From CTSOIL-112 sp964293815 (GTDB lineage Bacteria > Pseudomonadota > Gammaproteobacteria > Burkholderiales > Burkholderiaceae): a DNA stretch of 64,000 bases. A model generated the notes under the pieces. The model saw nothing but the letters and a program-made list of their open reading frames with translations, ran no database searches and was not told where the DNA came from. A program made the translations under genes and the position numbers. Location of the stretch: assembly GCA_964293815.1 (NCBI GenBank), contig CAXYYC010000003.1:1-64000 (forward strand). Reading direction: 5' to 3'. Of this stretch, positions 17,892 through 26,812 are shown piece after piece (positions within the stretch are counted from its first letter, which is position 1; each line of letters begins with the position of its first letter).

Positions 17892-19088
17892 TTACGCCAT
17901 CACTGCCGCAAATGCATCAGCAACGTAGTCCACATTGCCACTATTCAACCCCGCCACGCACATACGGCCTGATTTGACCAGATACACGGCGAATTCTTCG
18001 CGCAAGCGATCCACTTGCTCTGGCGACAGGCCGGTGTAGCTGAACATACCGCGTTGTTTGATGAGGTACGAGAAGTCTTTACCCGCGATTTTGGCGCTCA
18101 ATACGTCGTACAGTTTTTGACGCATGAGTTTGATGCGGTCGCGCATTTCGTTGACTTCGCCTTCCCACATGGTGCGCAGTTCGGCGTCGTTCACCACGTT
18201 TGAGGTGATGGTTGCGACGTGGTACGCAGGGCTGGAGTACATTTTGCGAATGGTCAGTTTTAATTGACCCAGTACGCGTTCGGCTTCCTCGGCATTGACG
18301 CAGACCGCAGACAGGCCACCGGCGCGCTCGCCATAGTACGACAGGTTTTTCGAGAACGAATTGCTGGCAAAAAAGTTAATGCCGGACTCTGCAAATAGGC
18401 GAATGGCGTAGGCGTCTTCTTCAATGCTGTCGCCAAAGCCTTGGTAGGCGATGTCCATGAATGGAATCAAGCCGCCTTCTTTGATAACGGGAACCAATGC
18501 TTGCCATTGCTCTTTGGACAAATCAACGCCGGTCGGGTTGTGGCAGCATGGGTGCAGCAACACCACGGAGTTTTTTGGCAGGGCTTTGAGTGCAGCTAAC
18601 ATTTCGTCAAACTTCACGCCACCGCTCACGGCATCGTAGTATGGATAGGTTTTAACTTCAAAACCAGCGGCTTCAAAAATCGCGCGGTGGTTGTCCCACG
18701 TTGGGTCAGAAACGTACATTTTTGCATCGGGGAAGTAGCGTTTCAAAAAGTCTGCGCCCACGCGCAATGCGCCGGAAGCACCGACGGTTTGCACGGTGGC
18801 GACGCGTTTTTCCGCCAATACATTGCTATTCGCGCCGAACAACAGGTTTTGGCAAGCCGTGCGATACGCGGCCAAACCTTCCATCGGCAGGTATGGGCGT
18901 GGCTCCAGATGTTGGGACAATGCAGTTTCGGCTTTGACCACAGACGGCAGCAACGGTAAACGGCCTTGGTCATCATAATAAATGCCAATCCCAAGGTTTA
19001 CTTTGGTTTCGCGCGGGTCTTTTTTGAAGGTTTCTACTAAGGATAAAATCGGGTCGCCAGCATAGGCATCAACGTGTTCAAACATCAT
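17892..19088 (-). CDS. Aromatic-amino-acid / aspartate aminotransferase (class I)
   Basis: 398 residues (ATG 19088 or 19085). PLP-dependent fold type I transferase of the AspC/TyrB subgroup: PYLPMEGLAAYR near residue 63, HPCCHNPTGVD with the conserved Asn, DIAYQGFGD, and the PLP lysine in SNSFSKNLSYYGERAGG. It moves an amino group between glutamate and oxaloacetate or aromatic 2-oxoacids. The motif HPCCHNPTG is shared by AspC and TyrB, so the preferred substrate (aspartate or tyrosine/phenylalanine) is not settled by sequence. It converges with the NMO-like gene and diverges from uvrB. Confidence 0.9.
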   Translation of the reverse strand: MMFEHVDAYAGDPILSLVETFKKDPRETKVNLGIGIYYDDQGRLPLLPSVVKAETALSQHLEPRPYLPMEGLAAYRTACQNLLFGANSNVLAEKRVATVQTVGASGALRVGADFLKRYFPDAKMYVSDPTWDNHRAIFEAAGFEVKTYPYYDAVSGGVKFDEMLAALKALPKNSVVLLHPCCHNPTGVDLSKEQWQALVPVIKEGGLIPFMDIAYQGFGDSIEEDAYAIRLFAESGINFFASNSFSKNLSYYGERAGGLSAVCVNAEEAERVLGQLKLTIRKMYSSPAYHVATITSNVVNDAELRTMWEGEVNEMRDRIKLMRQKLYDVLSAKIAGKDFSYLIKQRGMFSYTGLSPEQVDRLREEFAVYLVKSGRMCVAGLNSGNVDYVADAFAAVMA

Positions 19089-19274
19089 GTGCTCTCATCA
19101 GGTTTAAGGAAAATAACAGTTTATTATACCGAGGTTTATACAGGCGTCAAAGCAAAAAATGAGCCAAAACGGTGCAAAATCATGTGCTTGGTCTGAGGGC
19201 TTTTTATGATGGAGCACCGAAGGCTTGTTTCCTTAGCCAGAGTGATACAATAGCGTGTTTAACAAAGGATTTTT

Positions 19275-21305
19275 ATGAGCACTCAGATCATCACCTACCC
19301 AAATTCGCCGTTTGAATTGCACCAGCCGTTTGCACCGGCGGGCGATCAGCCGACGGCGATTGCGGCCTTGGTCGATGGCATCAACGATGGTTTGAGTTTT
19401 CAAACGCTATTGGGCGTGACTGGCTCGGGCAAAACCTACACGATGGCGAACGTGATCGCGCAGACAGGGCGACCCGCACTGGTGCTCGCACCGAATAAGA
19501 CCCTTGCAGCGCAGTTGTATTCGGAAATGCGCGAGTTTTTTCCGAACAATGCGGTCGAGTATTTCGTGTCCTACTATGATTATTACCAACCTGAGGCGTA
19601 TGTGCCGCAACGGGATTTATTCATCGAAAAAGACTCGGCAATCAACGAGCACATCGAGCAAATGCGTCTGTCCGCGACCAAAAGTCTGCTGGAGCGACGC
19701 GACACCATTATTGTCGGCACAGTTTCGTGTATTTATGGGATTGGTAATCCGCAGGAATACCACCGCATGATTTTGATCGTGCGTGAGGGCGATAAAATCC
19801 CGCAGCGCGAAATCATCAAGCGCCTCGCGGCAATGCAATACAACCGCAATGAGCTGGATTTTGCGCGCGGAACCTTTCGCGTGCGTGGCGACACAATTGA
19901 TATTTTTCCTGCCGAGCACGCCGATTTGGCGGTGCGTTTGAGCATGTTTGACGATGAAATCGAGTCGATCCAGTTGTTTGATCCGCTGACGGGTAAAGTG
20001 GTGCAAAAAGTCCCGCGTTTCACGATTTATCCATCCTCGCACTATGTGACACCTCGCGATACGGTACTGCGTGCGGTGGAGGACATCAAGGTTGAATTGC
20101 GTGAACGCCTCAAGTTTTTCCACGAGAATGGCCGCTTGGTCGAAGCGCAACGGCTGGAGGAGCGCACACGTTTTGATCTGGAGATGCTGGCGCAGGTCGG
20201 TTTCTGTAAAGGGATTGAAAATTACTCGCGGCATTTGTCGGGCACGCAGCCGGGCGAACCGCCGCCGACATTGATCGATTATTTACCCAAAGACGCATTG
20301 ATGTTTTTGGACGAATCGCACGTCATGATCGGGCAATTGGGCGCGATGTATAAAGGCGACCGTTCGCGTAAGGAAAATTTGGTCGATTATGGTTTTCGCC
20401 TACCGTGCGCATTGGACAATCGCCCGCTCAAATTCGAGGAGTTCGAGGGCAAAATGCGTCAAGCGGTGTTCGTTTCGGCCACGCCCGCGAACTATGAAAA
20501 AGACAAAGCCGATGCGGTGGCCGAACAAGTCGTGCGCCCAACCGGTTTGGTCGATCCACAGATTCAGGTGCGTCCGGCCAGCACGCAGATTGACGACGTA
20601 TTGAGCGAGATTCGCATTCGGGTTGGCTTGGGTGAGCGCGTGCTGATTACCACGTTGACCAAGCGCATGGCGGAGGATTTGACCGATTACCTGAATGACA
20701 ATGGCGTCAAAGTGCGCTATTTGCACTCGGACATTGATACCGTTGAGCGCGTGGAGATCATCCGCGATCTGCGTTTGGGCGAATTTGATGTGCTGGTCGG
20801 GATTAACCTACTGCGCGAGGGTTTGGATATTCCCGAGGTGTCGCTGGTGGCGATATTGGACGCGGACAAAGAGGGCTTTTTGCGCTCCGAGCGTTCGCTG
20901 ATTCAGACCATCGGCCGTGCGGCGCGTAATATTCACGGTACAGCGATTTTGTACGCCGACAAAATCACCGATTCGATGCAACGCGCGATGGATGAAACCG
21001 AGCGCCGCCGCAATAAACAGCTCGCATTCAATAAGGAGCACGGCATTACGCCGAAGGGCGTGCAAAAGCGTGTGAAAGACATTATTGACGGCGTGTACAA
21101 CGATGCGAAGAAAAAAATTGATAAGCCGCGTCAACCAAACCGAACGGACGCACGTTTTGACCAGCTGAGCGAGGTTCAACTTGGCAAGGAAATTGTGAAG
21201 CTCGAGAAGCAAATGCTTGATTTAGCTAAGAATTTAGAGTTTGAGCAAGCCGCAAAAACTCGAGATTTGATTCATGAGCTGAAATCACGGCTATTTGGAT
21301 CGTAA
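19275..21305 (+). CDS. uvrB: Excinuclease ABC subunit B
   Basis: 676 residues, start ATG 19275 after AAAGGA. UvrB verifies DNA damage delivered by UvrA and recruits UvrC in nucleotide excision repair. Visible: Walker A GVTGSGKTYT at about 47, the damage-probing beta-hairpin SYYDYYQPEAYVP, DESH box, helicase motif V/VI region with GINLLREGLDIPE and QTIGRAARN, and the UVR domain at the C-terminus that binds UvrC. The length is typical. I saw no LexA-type CTGT-N8-ACAG box upstream, so SOS control is not supported here. A possible -10 (TACAAT, 19246-19251) lies 23 bases before the start. Confidence 0.97.
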   Translation: MSTQIITYPNSPFELHQPFAPAGDQPTAIAALVDGINDGLSFQTLLGVTGSGKTYTMANVIAQTGRPALVLAPNKTLAAQLYSEMREFFPNNAVEYFVSYYDYYQPEAYVPQRDLFIEKDSAINEHIEQMRLSATKSLLERRDTIIVGTVSCIYGIGNPQEYHRMILIVREGDKIPQREIIKRLAAMQYNRNELDFARGTFRVRGDTIDIFPAEHADLAVRLSMFDDEIESIQLFDPLTGKVVQKVPRFTIYPSSHYVTPRDTVLRAVEDIKVELRERLKFFHENGRLVEAQRLEERTRFDLEMLAQVGFCKGIENYSRHLSGTQPGEPPPTLIDYLPKDALMFLDESHVMIGQLGAMYKGDRSRKENLVDYGFRLPCALDNRPLKFEEFEGKMRQAVFVSATPANYEKDKADAVAEQVVRPTGLVDPQIQVRPASTQIDDVLSEIRIRVGLGERVLITTLTKRMAEDLTDYLNDNGVKVRYLHSDIDTVERVEIIRDLRLGEFDVLVGINLLREGLDIPEVSLVAILDADKEGFLRSERSLIQTIGRAARNIHGTAILYADKITDSMQRAMDETERRRNKQLAFNKEHGITPKGVQKRVKDIIDGVYNDAKKKIDKPRQPNRTDARFDQLSEVQLGKEIVKLEKQMLDLAKNLEFEQAAKTRDLIHELKSRLFGS

Positions 21306-21435
21306 TTCACAATCGAATCGTATGAATACAAAGATGCAAAATTTTTATTATTTGTTTCTTAATATTTAAACGATTACCCAAGTCCTGAGCCTTATTCGAT
21401 AAATGCGCCGTTTTGCCAATCTTTAGGAGGACAAT

Positions 21436-21950
21436 ATGCGCTTTGAGATGGTCAACTCAGACTCAACAAAAACAAAAATTTTGTTTGTATGCACCGGAAA
21501 TATCTGCCGCTCGCCTGTAGCACAAGCGATTTTACAAAAAAATTGATACAATCTGGAGACACTGGAAAAGTATACGTTGACTCAGCCGGAACCCACGGCT
21601 GTCACGTTGGTGAAAAAGCCGATTCACGCAGTCAGCATTCAGCCGCATTTCGTGGTTATAGCCTGATTGGGCACAGCGCGCGTCAGATCGCGATTGAGGA
21701 TTTTGAGCGTTTCGATTTGATTTTAGCGATGGACTGGAAAAACCTGCGTCAATTGCAAAGCATGGCACCGGAGCATTGCCGTCATAAAATCGAGCTGATT
21801 ATGCGCTATGCGCAAAACTACGATGATGCCGAAGTGCCTGATCCGTATTATTCTGATCAAGCCGTCTTTAATTTGGTGGTGGAGTATGTGGAAGACGCGA
21901 TCAACGGCCTGATGGATTCGGTTTTGCGACGCATTGCACAAGCGGCATAA
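21436..21950 (+). pseudogene. Low-molecular-weight protein-tyrosine phosphatase gene with a -1 frameshift at A AAA AAT TGA
   Basis: ATG 21436 lies behind a perfect AGGAGG. The first frame encodes the P-loop VCTGNICRSPVAQAILQKN and stops at TGA 21544-21546 after 36 residues. From 21540 the -1 frame continues seamlessly (KLIQSGD, then VYVDSAGTHG) to the catalytic aspartate region VPDPYY and a normal C-terminus at 21950. A joined product of 171 residues would be a complete phosphatase. The junction is a 7-A run forming the slippery heptamer A AAA AAT (21537-21543) directly before the stop. Disruption, sequencing error, transcript slippage or programmed -1 frameshifting are all possible. Target proteins are unknown; no tyrosine kinase gene is adjacent. 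Confidence 0.85.
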
Positions 21951-22011
21951 TACTGCTCGGGCATGACATTGCCATCTTAGGGAGAGATGGTGGTCACCTA
22001 AAAATTGTAAC

Positions 22012-22046
22012 GAAAGACTGTAGCGTTAGCGCTCAGTCTTTTTGTT
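22012..22046 (+). terminator. Terminator downstream of the phosphatase gene
   Basis: The arms aaagactg and cagtcttt enclose the self-complementary agcgttagcgct and are followed by a T run. It isolates dnaK from the upstream gene. The rest of 21951-22263 is A/T-rich and carries the dnaK promoter. Confidence 0.75.
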
Positions 22047-22133
22047 TATCTGAAAGCGATTACATTGTTGCTGCAGCCAATTTCAAATAAATGTCCTTAA
22101 TCAATAAAAAATTTCATTTTTCCACCACAAATA

Positions 22134-22164
22134 CCCTTGAAATCTATTTTCCTGTCGCTATTTA
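22134..22164 (+). promoter_or_regulatory. Heat-shock (sigma-32-like) promoter of dnaK
   Basis: CCCTTGAAA contains the full sigma-32 -35 core CTTGAA (22136-22141). After 14 bases comes CGCTATTTA (22156-22164), matching the CCCCATTTA -10 consensus at seven of nine positions. It is about 100 bases upstream of the dnaK start. The match is by eye to the known consensus, with no transcript data. Confidence 0.65.
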
Positions 22165-22263
22165 TTGAACAAGGCGTGCTGGAGGGCTTTTGAAGCAATC
22201 TTTTGAAGTAATAGCCACTCAACACAACGAAAAAATTTAATTGGCAGAATGGAGAAATTCAAA

Positions 22264-24189
22264 ATGGGTAAAATTATTGGTATTGACTTAGGTACAACCA
22301 ACTCGTGCGTGGCCATCATGGAAGGCAACACGCCGAAAGTCATCGAAAATGCGGAAGGCGCGCGTACCACACCATCGATCATCGCGTATCAAGAAGACGG
22401 CGAAATTCTGGTCGGGGCATCGGCGAAACGCCAAGCGGTCACGAATCCGAAAAATACCTTGTTCGCGATCAAACGACTGATCGGTCGTCGTTTCACCGAC
22501 AAAGAAGTACAAAAAGACATCGAACAAATGCCGTTCGAAATCATCAAGGCCGACAACGGCGACGCATGGGTACAAGTGCGCGATCAAAAATTGGCTGCAC
22601 CGCAAATTTCCGCAGAAGTCTTGCGCAAAATGAAGAAAACCGCCGAAGACTACTTGGGCGAAACCGTCACCGAAGCGGTGATTACCGTTCCGGCATACTT
22701 CAACGACGCGCAACGCCAAGCGACCAAAGACGCGGGTCGTATCGCTGGTTTGGACGTAAAACGCATCATCAACGAGCCGACCGCAGCAGCATTGGCCTTT
22801 GGCTTGGACAAAAAAGAAGGCGGCGACCGCAAAGTAGCCGTATATGACTTGGGCGGTGGTACATTTGACGTGTCCATCATCGAAATCGCAGATGTGGACG
22901 GCGAAAAGCAGTTTGAAGTATTGGCGACCAACGGTGATACATTCCTTGGTGGTGAAGACTTTGACCAACGTGTGATTGGCTACCTGATTGACGAATTCAA
23001 AAAAGATCAAGGCGTGGACTTGTCCAAAGACGTTTTGGCTTTACAACGTCTGAAAGAAGCGGCTGAAAAAGCGAAGATCGAATTGTCATCTGCGGCGCAA
23101 ACTGAAATTAACCTGCCGTACATCACTGCAGACGCCAGTGGTCCGAAACACATGGCGATCAAAATCACCCGTGCGAAACTCGAAGCATTGGTGGACGATT
23201 TGGTTGCGCGCACCATCGAACCATGCCGTGTGGCACTGAAAGACGCGGGTTTGAAAGTATCCGACATCGACGACATCATCCTCGTGGGCGGTCAATCGCG
23301 TATGCCGAAAGTTCAAGAAAAAGTGAAAGAATTCTTCGGCAAAGAAGCGCGTAAAGACATCAACCCAGACGAAGCGGTTGCCGTTGGTGCAGCGATTCAA
23401 GGCCAAGTGTTGGGCGGTGGTCGTACCGACGTATTGTTGCTCGACGTGACGCCATTGTCCCTCGGTATCGAAACCATGGGCGGCGTGATGACCAAGATGA
23501 TTAACAAAAACACCACGATTCCGACCAAGTTCAGCCAAGTCTACTCGACAGCGGAAGACAATCAACCAGCGGTAACGGTCAAAGTCTACCAAGGTGAGCG
23601 CGAAATCGCGGTACACAACAAATTGCTCGGCGAGTTCAATTTGGAAGGCATTGCGCCCGCACCACGCGGTATTCCACAGATCGAAGTGACTTTTGATATC
23701 GACGCGAACGGCATTTTGCACGTCCATGCCAAAGACAAAGGCACAGGCAAAGAAAACAAAATCACCATCAAAGCGAACTCAGGTTTGTCTGATGAGGAAA
23801 TCCAGCAAATGATTAAAGATGCTGAAATGAACGCCGAAGAAGACAAAAAAGCGCGCGAATTGGTCGATGCGAAAAACTCAGCCGATGCCTTGGTTCACTC
23901 AACCAAAAAATCATTGGAAGAGTACGGCGACAAAGTCGGTGCGGACGAAAAAGCCAATATCGAAGCAGCGGTGAAAGCCTTGGAAGAAGTCATTCCGACC
24001 GGCACCAAGGAAGAAATCGAAGCCAAAACCGAAGAACTGGCCAAAGTCTCACAAAAACTCGGTGAAGCCATCTACGCCGATATGCAAGCCAAAGCGCAAG
24101 CGGAACAAGGCGCAGCAGAAGGTGCCGATCAAGGTGCGCAAGCCGCTGATGTGGTTGATGCAGACTTTAAAGAAGTCAAAAAAGATTAA
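22264..24189 (+). CDS. dnaK: Chaperone DnaK (Hsp70)
   Basis: 641 residues from ATG 22264, behind GGAG; the ATG at 22249 would add five residues not found in the family. The nucleotide-binding domain opens with GIDLGTTNSCVAIMEG and contains VYDLGGGTFDVSI and ILVGGQSRMPKVQ. The linker VLLLDVTPLSLGIET leads to the substrate-binding domain. The helical lid and the conserved acidic tail end VVDADFKEVKKD. It binds exposed hydrophobic peptides under ATP control with DnaJ and GrpE. Neither cochaperone gene is adjacent here, although grpE-dnaK-dnaJ is common in betaproteobacteria. A sigma-32-like promoter precedes it. Confidence 0.98.
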   Translation: MGKIIGIDLGTTNSCVAIMEGNTPKVIENAEGARTTPSIIAYQEDGEILVGASAKRQAVTNPKNTLFAIKRLIGRRFTDKEVQKDIEQMPFEIIKADNGDAWVQVRDQKLAAPQISAEVLRKMKKTAEDYLGETVTEAVITVPAYFNDAQRQATKDAGRIAGLDVKRIINEPTAAALAFGLDKKEGGDRKVAVYDLGGGTFDVSIIEIADVDGEKQFEVLATNGDTFLGGEDFDQRVIGYLIDEFKKDQGVDLSKDVLALQRLKEAAEKAKIELSSAAQTEINLPYITADASGPKHMAIKITRAKLEALVDDLVARTIEPCRVALKDAGLKVSDIDDIILVGGQSRMPKVQEKVKEFFGKEARKDINPDEAVAVGAAIQGQVLGGGRTDVLLLDVTPLSLGIETMGGVMTKMINKNTTIPTKFSQVYSTAEDNQPAVTVKVYQGEREIAVHNKLLGEFNLEGIAPAPRGIPQIEVTFDIDANGILHVHAKDKGTGKENKITIKANSGLSDEEIQQMIKDAEMNAEEDKKARELVDAKNSADALVHSTKKSLEEYGDKVGADEKANIEAAVKALEEVIPTGTKEEIEAKTEELAKVSQKLGEAIYADMQAKAQAEQGAAEGADQGAQAADVVDADFKEVKKD

Positions 24190-24210
24190 TCACAGACTTT
24201 TTAGTCAGAT

Positions 24211-24247
24211 AAAACCAGCCCACGCTTTCGCGTGGTCTGGTTTTTTT
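24211..24247 (+). terminator. Rho-independent terminator after dnaK
   Basis: A long stem (aaaccag-ccacgc / gcgtgg-ctggttt) has a one-base bulge in each arm, a TTTC loop and a T run. Confidence 0.9.
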
Positions 24248-24315
24248 AGGCATTCACTCAAAATACATTTTCGAGGGTTTAATGCTCAATAAGTTACACC
24301 GGTCAAAGGTAAGGC

Positions 24316-24344
24316 AAAGATTAGATAAAGATTAGATAAAGATT
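24316..24344. repeat. Short 11-bp tandem repeat
   Basis: aaagattagat is repeated twice and then partly (aaagatt), between dnaK and the adenosyltransferase gene. It looks like a slippage microsatellite. Confidence 0.6.
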
Positions 24345-24361
24345 CAAGCAGCAGAATCAAT

Positions 24362-24919
24362 CTACTGGTTGTTGCCACGCCAATAGGTCTCTTGCACCTG
24401 TGCCTGCTGATTAAATAAACGTGCCATGATGAAAAACAGGTCGGAGCAGCGGTTGAGGTATTTCAGGCTGGCTTCGTTGAGCGGTTCGGTTTGGTTGAGC
24501 GTGACCAAGCTGCGTTCAGCACGACGTGCGACGCTACGGCACACATGCGCTTGCGTGGCGCTGCGTGTGCCCGATGGCAGGATAAATTCTTTGAGTGGTG
24601 GCAGTTGGGCATTGGCATTTTCTGCCCAACATTCGATGTGTTCTAATGCGTCATCGCGCAGAAAAGTCATCCCTGGGACAGCGAGTTCTGAGCCGATTTC
24701 AAATAGGTGGTGTTGGATTTTGCTCAAAAATACGTCTAATGCTTGTTCAAAAGGGCTGTTGAGGCTTTGACGCAGAACGCCGATGTGGGAATTGAGCTCG
24801 TCCACATCACCCATTGCGCTAAAACGCGGGTGTGATTTGGACAGGCGCGTACCATCGGCGAGCGACGATGTGCCGTCGTCGCCGGTTCGGGTGATGATTT
24901 GGTTGAGACGTTCCGCCAT
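24362..24919 (-). CDS. Cob(I)alamin adenosyltransferase, PduO type
   Basis: 185 residues. Transfers the adenosyl group of ATP to cob(I)alamin, giving coenzyme B12. The N-terminus has the ATP-binding signature TRTGDDGTSSLADG. The middle has the conserved VDELNSHIGVLRQ helix, and the C-terminal bundle carries CRSVARRAERSLV and LNRCSDLFFIMAR, the active-site and trimer contacts of PduO enzymes. It is a single-domain form. It lies just downstream of yajQ on the same strand, six bases away. No other cobalamin genes are nearby, so it may serve salvage. Confidence 0.92.
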   Translation of the reverse strand: MAERLNQIITRTGDDGTSSLADGTRLSKSHPRFSAMGDVDELNSHIGVLRQSLNSPFEQALDVFLSKIQHHLFEIGSELAVPGMTFLRDDALEHIECWAENANAQLPPLKEFILPSGTRSATQAHVCRSVARRAERSLVTLNQTEPLNEASLKYLNRCSDLFFIMARLFNQQAQVQETYWRGNNQ

Positions 24920-24925
24920 GTCAAT

Positions 24926-25411
24926 TTAATCGCGGAAGTTGTCGAAACTCAGTGGTAAGTCGCTCATGTCTTTGCGCAGCATGGCCATGACGCTTTGCAG
25001 ATCGTCTCGCTTCGCGCCGGTGACGCGCACTGCGTCGCCTTGAATCGAGGCTTGAACTTTGATTTTTGAGTCTTTAATCAGTTTGACGATTTTTTTCGCG
25101 TCGTCTGAGGCGACGCCGTTTTTGACTTTAATAACTTGTTTGACTTTGTCGCCGCTCATTTTTTGGATGTCTTCTTCGACGAGGAAACGCACGTCTACGT
25201 TGCGTTTGGCGCATTTGTTGCGCAGTACGTCTAGGACTTGACCGAGCTGAAATTCGGAGTCGGCGAAGGCGGTCAATTCGAATTCTTTTTGTTCTACTCG
25301 TGCGTCGGAGCCTTTGAAGTCAAAGCGGCCGGAAATTTCTTTGTTGGATTGTTCGACCGCGTTGCGCAGTTCGACTGAGTCGGCTTTGAGTACGGTATCG
25401 AATGAGGGCAT
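24926..25411 (-). CDS. yajQ: YajQ family nucleotide-binding protein
   Basis: 161 residues, the usual length, beginning MPSFD as nearly all family members do. Two ferredoxin-like halves are expected. Conserved segments seen include SGRFDFKGSDARVE, LRNKCAKRNVDVRFL and VRVTGAKRDDLQ, close to the C-terminal PLSFDNFRD. Homologues bind cyclic-di-GMP (Xanthomonas XC_3703) or RNA/tRNA. The function in this organism is not determined. It is followed closely by the adenosyltransferase gene. Confidence 0.93.
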   Translation of the reverse strand: MPSFDTVLKADSVELRNAVEQSNKEISGRFDFKGSDARVEQKEFELTAFADSEFQLGQVLDVLRNKCAKRNVDVRFLVEEDIQKMSGDKVKQVIKVKNGVASDDAKKIVKLIKDSKIKVQASIQGDAVRVTGAKRDDLQSVMAMLRKDMSDLPLSFDNFRD

Positions 25412-25517
25412 GATTTCTCCTAATCTGTGCGGGAATGGTTCGTGAAATAATGCTCAAATTATACCCGATAGCCTTATAATGCGGGCTGATAAGTTTTGAC
25501 GGTAGCAATTGAAAATA

Positions 25518-26609
25518 ATGATAAACGGGCTTTTTACAAACACTCATTCAGCACCCATACAGATGATGCACGGCGTGGATTTGACCGCGTATAACACGAT
25601 GGGTTTTGCGGTGCGCGCGCATGATTATGTGGGCATCAGCGATTGGTCGGCTTTTCTCGATTGGTGGCGCGCACCTGCGCAAGCGAGTGTACACGCGCAA
25701 CCGCGTTTCATTCTCGGTGGTGGCAGTAATTTGGTATTGACGCAGGACATTGCGGCATTGGTTTTGCATGTGCAAACCACAGGCATTCATGAAGTGCGAC
25801 GCGATGCTAAGCATGTCTGGTGCGAGGTTGCGGCGGGCGAGTCGTGGCATGATTGGGTCATGCACACGGTGGCGCAAGGCTGGGCGGGTATTGAAAACCT
25901 CGCGCTGATTCCGGGGACGGTTGGTGCGTGTCCCGTGCAGAATATCGGCGCGTATGGCATGGAAGCGGGGCAGGCGATTGAGTATGTATCGGTGCTGGAT
26001 TTCGTTTCTGGCGAAATGGTGCGTTTATCCGCTGAGGATTGTCGTTTTGCCTATCGCGATAGCCTGTTTAAACAAGCCCAGTATGCGGGGCAAGCGCGCT
26101 ATTTGATCGCCTCGGTGTGTTTTAAATTACAGCATGATTTGTCCGATTGGCAAGCGAGTTTGGGTTATGGTGATGTGGCGCAACGGGTGGCGGAGTTGGC
26201 TTCTGGCCGTGAAATAAGGCCAGCTGATGTGGCGCAGGCGGTGATCGCTATTCGTCAAAGCAAATTGCCCGATCCGAAAGTGTTGGGCAATGCGGGGAGC
26301 TTCTTTAAAAATCCTGTGGTTACTCAGGTGCAGGCCGATGAGCTGAAGGCGCGCTATGAAAAACTGCCATGCTATCCAATGAGCAACGGTATGGTGAAAC
26401 TGGCGGCCGGTTGGTTGATCGAGCAAGCTGGTTGGAAAGGCAAAACTTCTGCCAGTGGTCACGTCGGTGTCTACGAAAAGCAAGCGCTGGTTTTGGTGCA
26501 TCACGGTGGTGGCACGGGTACGCAATTGATGCAACTGGCGCATCAGATCGCCGAGGATGTATTCAAACAGTTTGGCGTCCGAATTGAACCGGAGCCGATC
26601 GTTCTCTAA
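25518..26609 (+). CDS. murB: UDP-N-acetylenolpyruvoylglucosamine reductase
   Basis: Reduces UDP-GlcNAc-enolpyruvate to UDP-MurNAc with NADPH, the second committed step of peptidoglycan synthesis. About 363 residues, type I (E. coli-like, long). FAD-binding marks: LTAYNTMGF, FILGGGSNLVLT, then LALIPGTVGACPVQNIGAYG. The catalytic Tyr-Arg region CRFAYRDSLF and the serine in LGNAGSFFKNPVV are present. ATG 25518 is chosen. A TTG at 25509 is in frame, and there is no good ribosome-binding site for either. Confidence 0.94.
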   Translation: MINGLFTNTHSAPIQMMHGVDLTAYNTMGFAVRAHDYVGISDWSAFLDWWRAPAQASVHAQPRFILGGGSNLVLTQDIAALVLHVQTTGIHEVRRDAKHVWCEVAAGESWHDWVMHTVAQGWAGIENLALIPGTVGACPVQNIGAYGMEAGQAIEYVSVLDFVSGEMVRLSAEDCRFAYRDSLFKQAQYAGQARYLIASVCFKLQHDLSDWQASLGYGDVAQRVAELASGREIRPADVAQAVIAIRQSKLPDPKVLGNAGSFFKNPVVTQVQADELKARYEKLPCYPMSNGMVKLAAGWLIEQAGWKGKTSASGHVGVYEKQALVLVHHGGGTGTQLMQLAHQIAEDVFKQFGVRIEPEPIVL

Positions 26610-26812
26610 ACTCATTTTGTGCTGATTGGTTTGATTGAGTGCGAATCTGCGGCATTTTTTGCCAATCTGAAACAATTCTGTGTGTCCTACCCGTTTATAA
26701 TGCTCCTTGGTCAGCGCAAATGCTGAAATGGTTTGCTCAAATGTATGTTTGAGTTTCGATGAGTGAGCCACTTTTGCTCAGCGCTTTAAGATCACAACAC
26801 TGGGAGAATACC

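Noticed and set aside
19200..19274. Possible LexA (SOS) box before uvrB.
   Set aside because: No CTGT-N8-ACAG pattern is visible between the divergent aminotransferase and uvrB starts.
23086..23727. A long minus-strand frame opposite dnaK.
   Set aside because: It mirrors the strongly biased dnaK codons; antisense frames opposite dnaK are a known artefact and no family pattern is seen.
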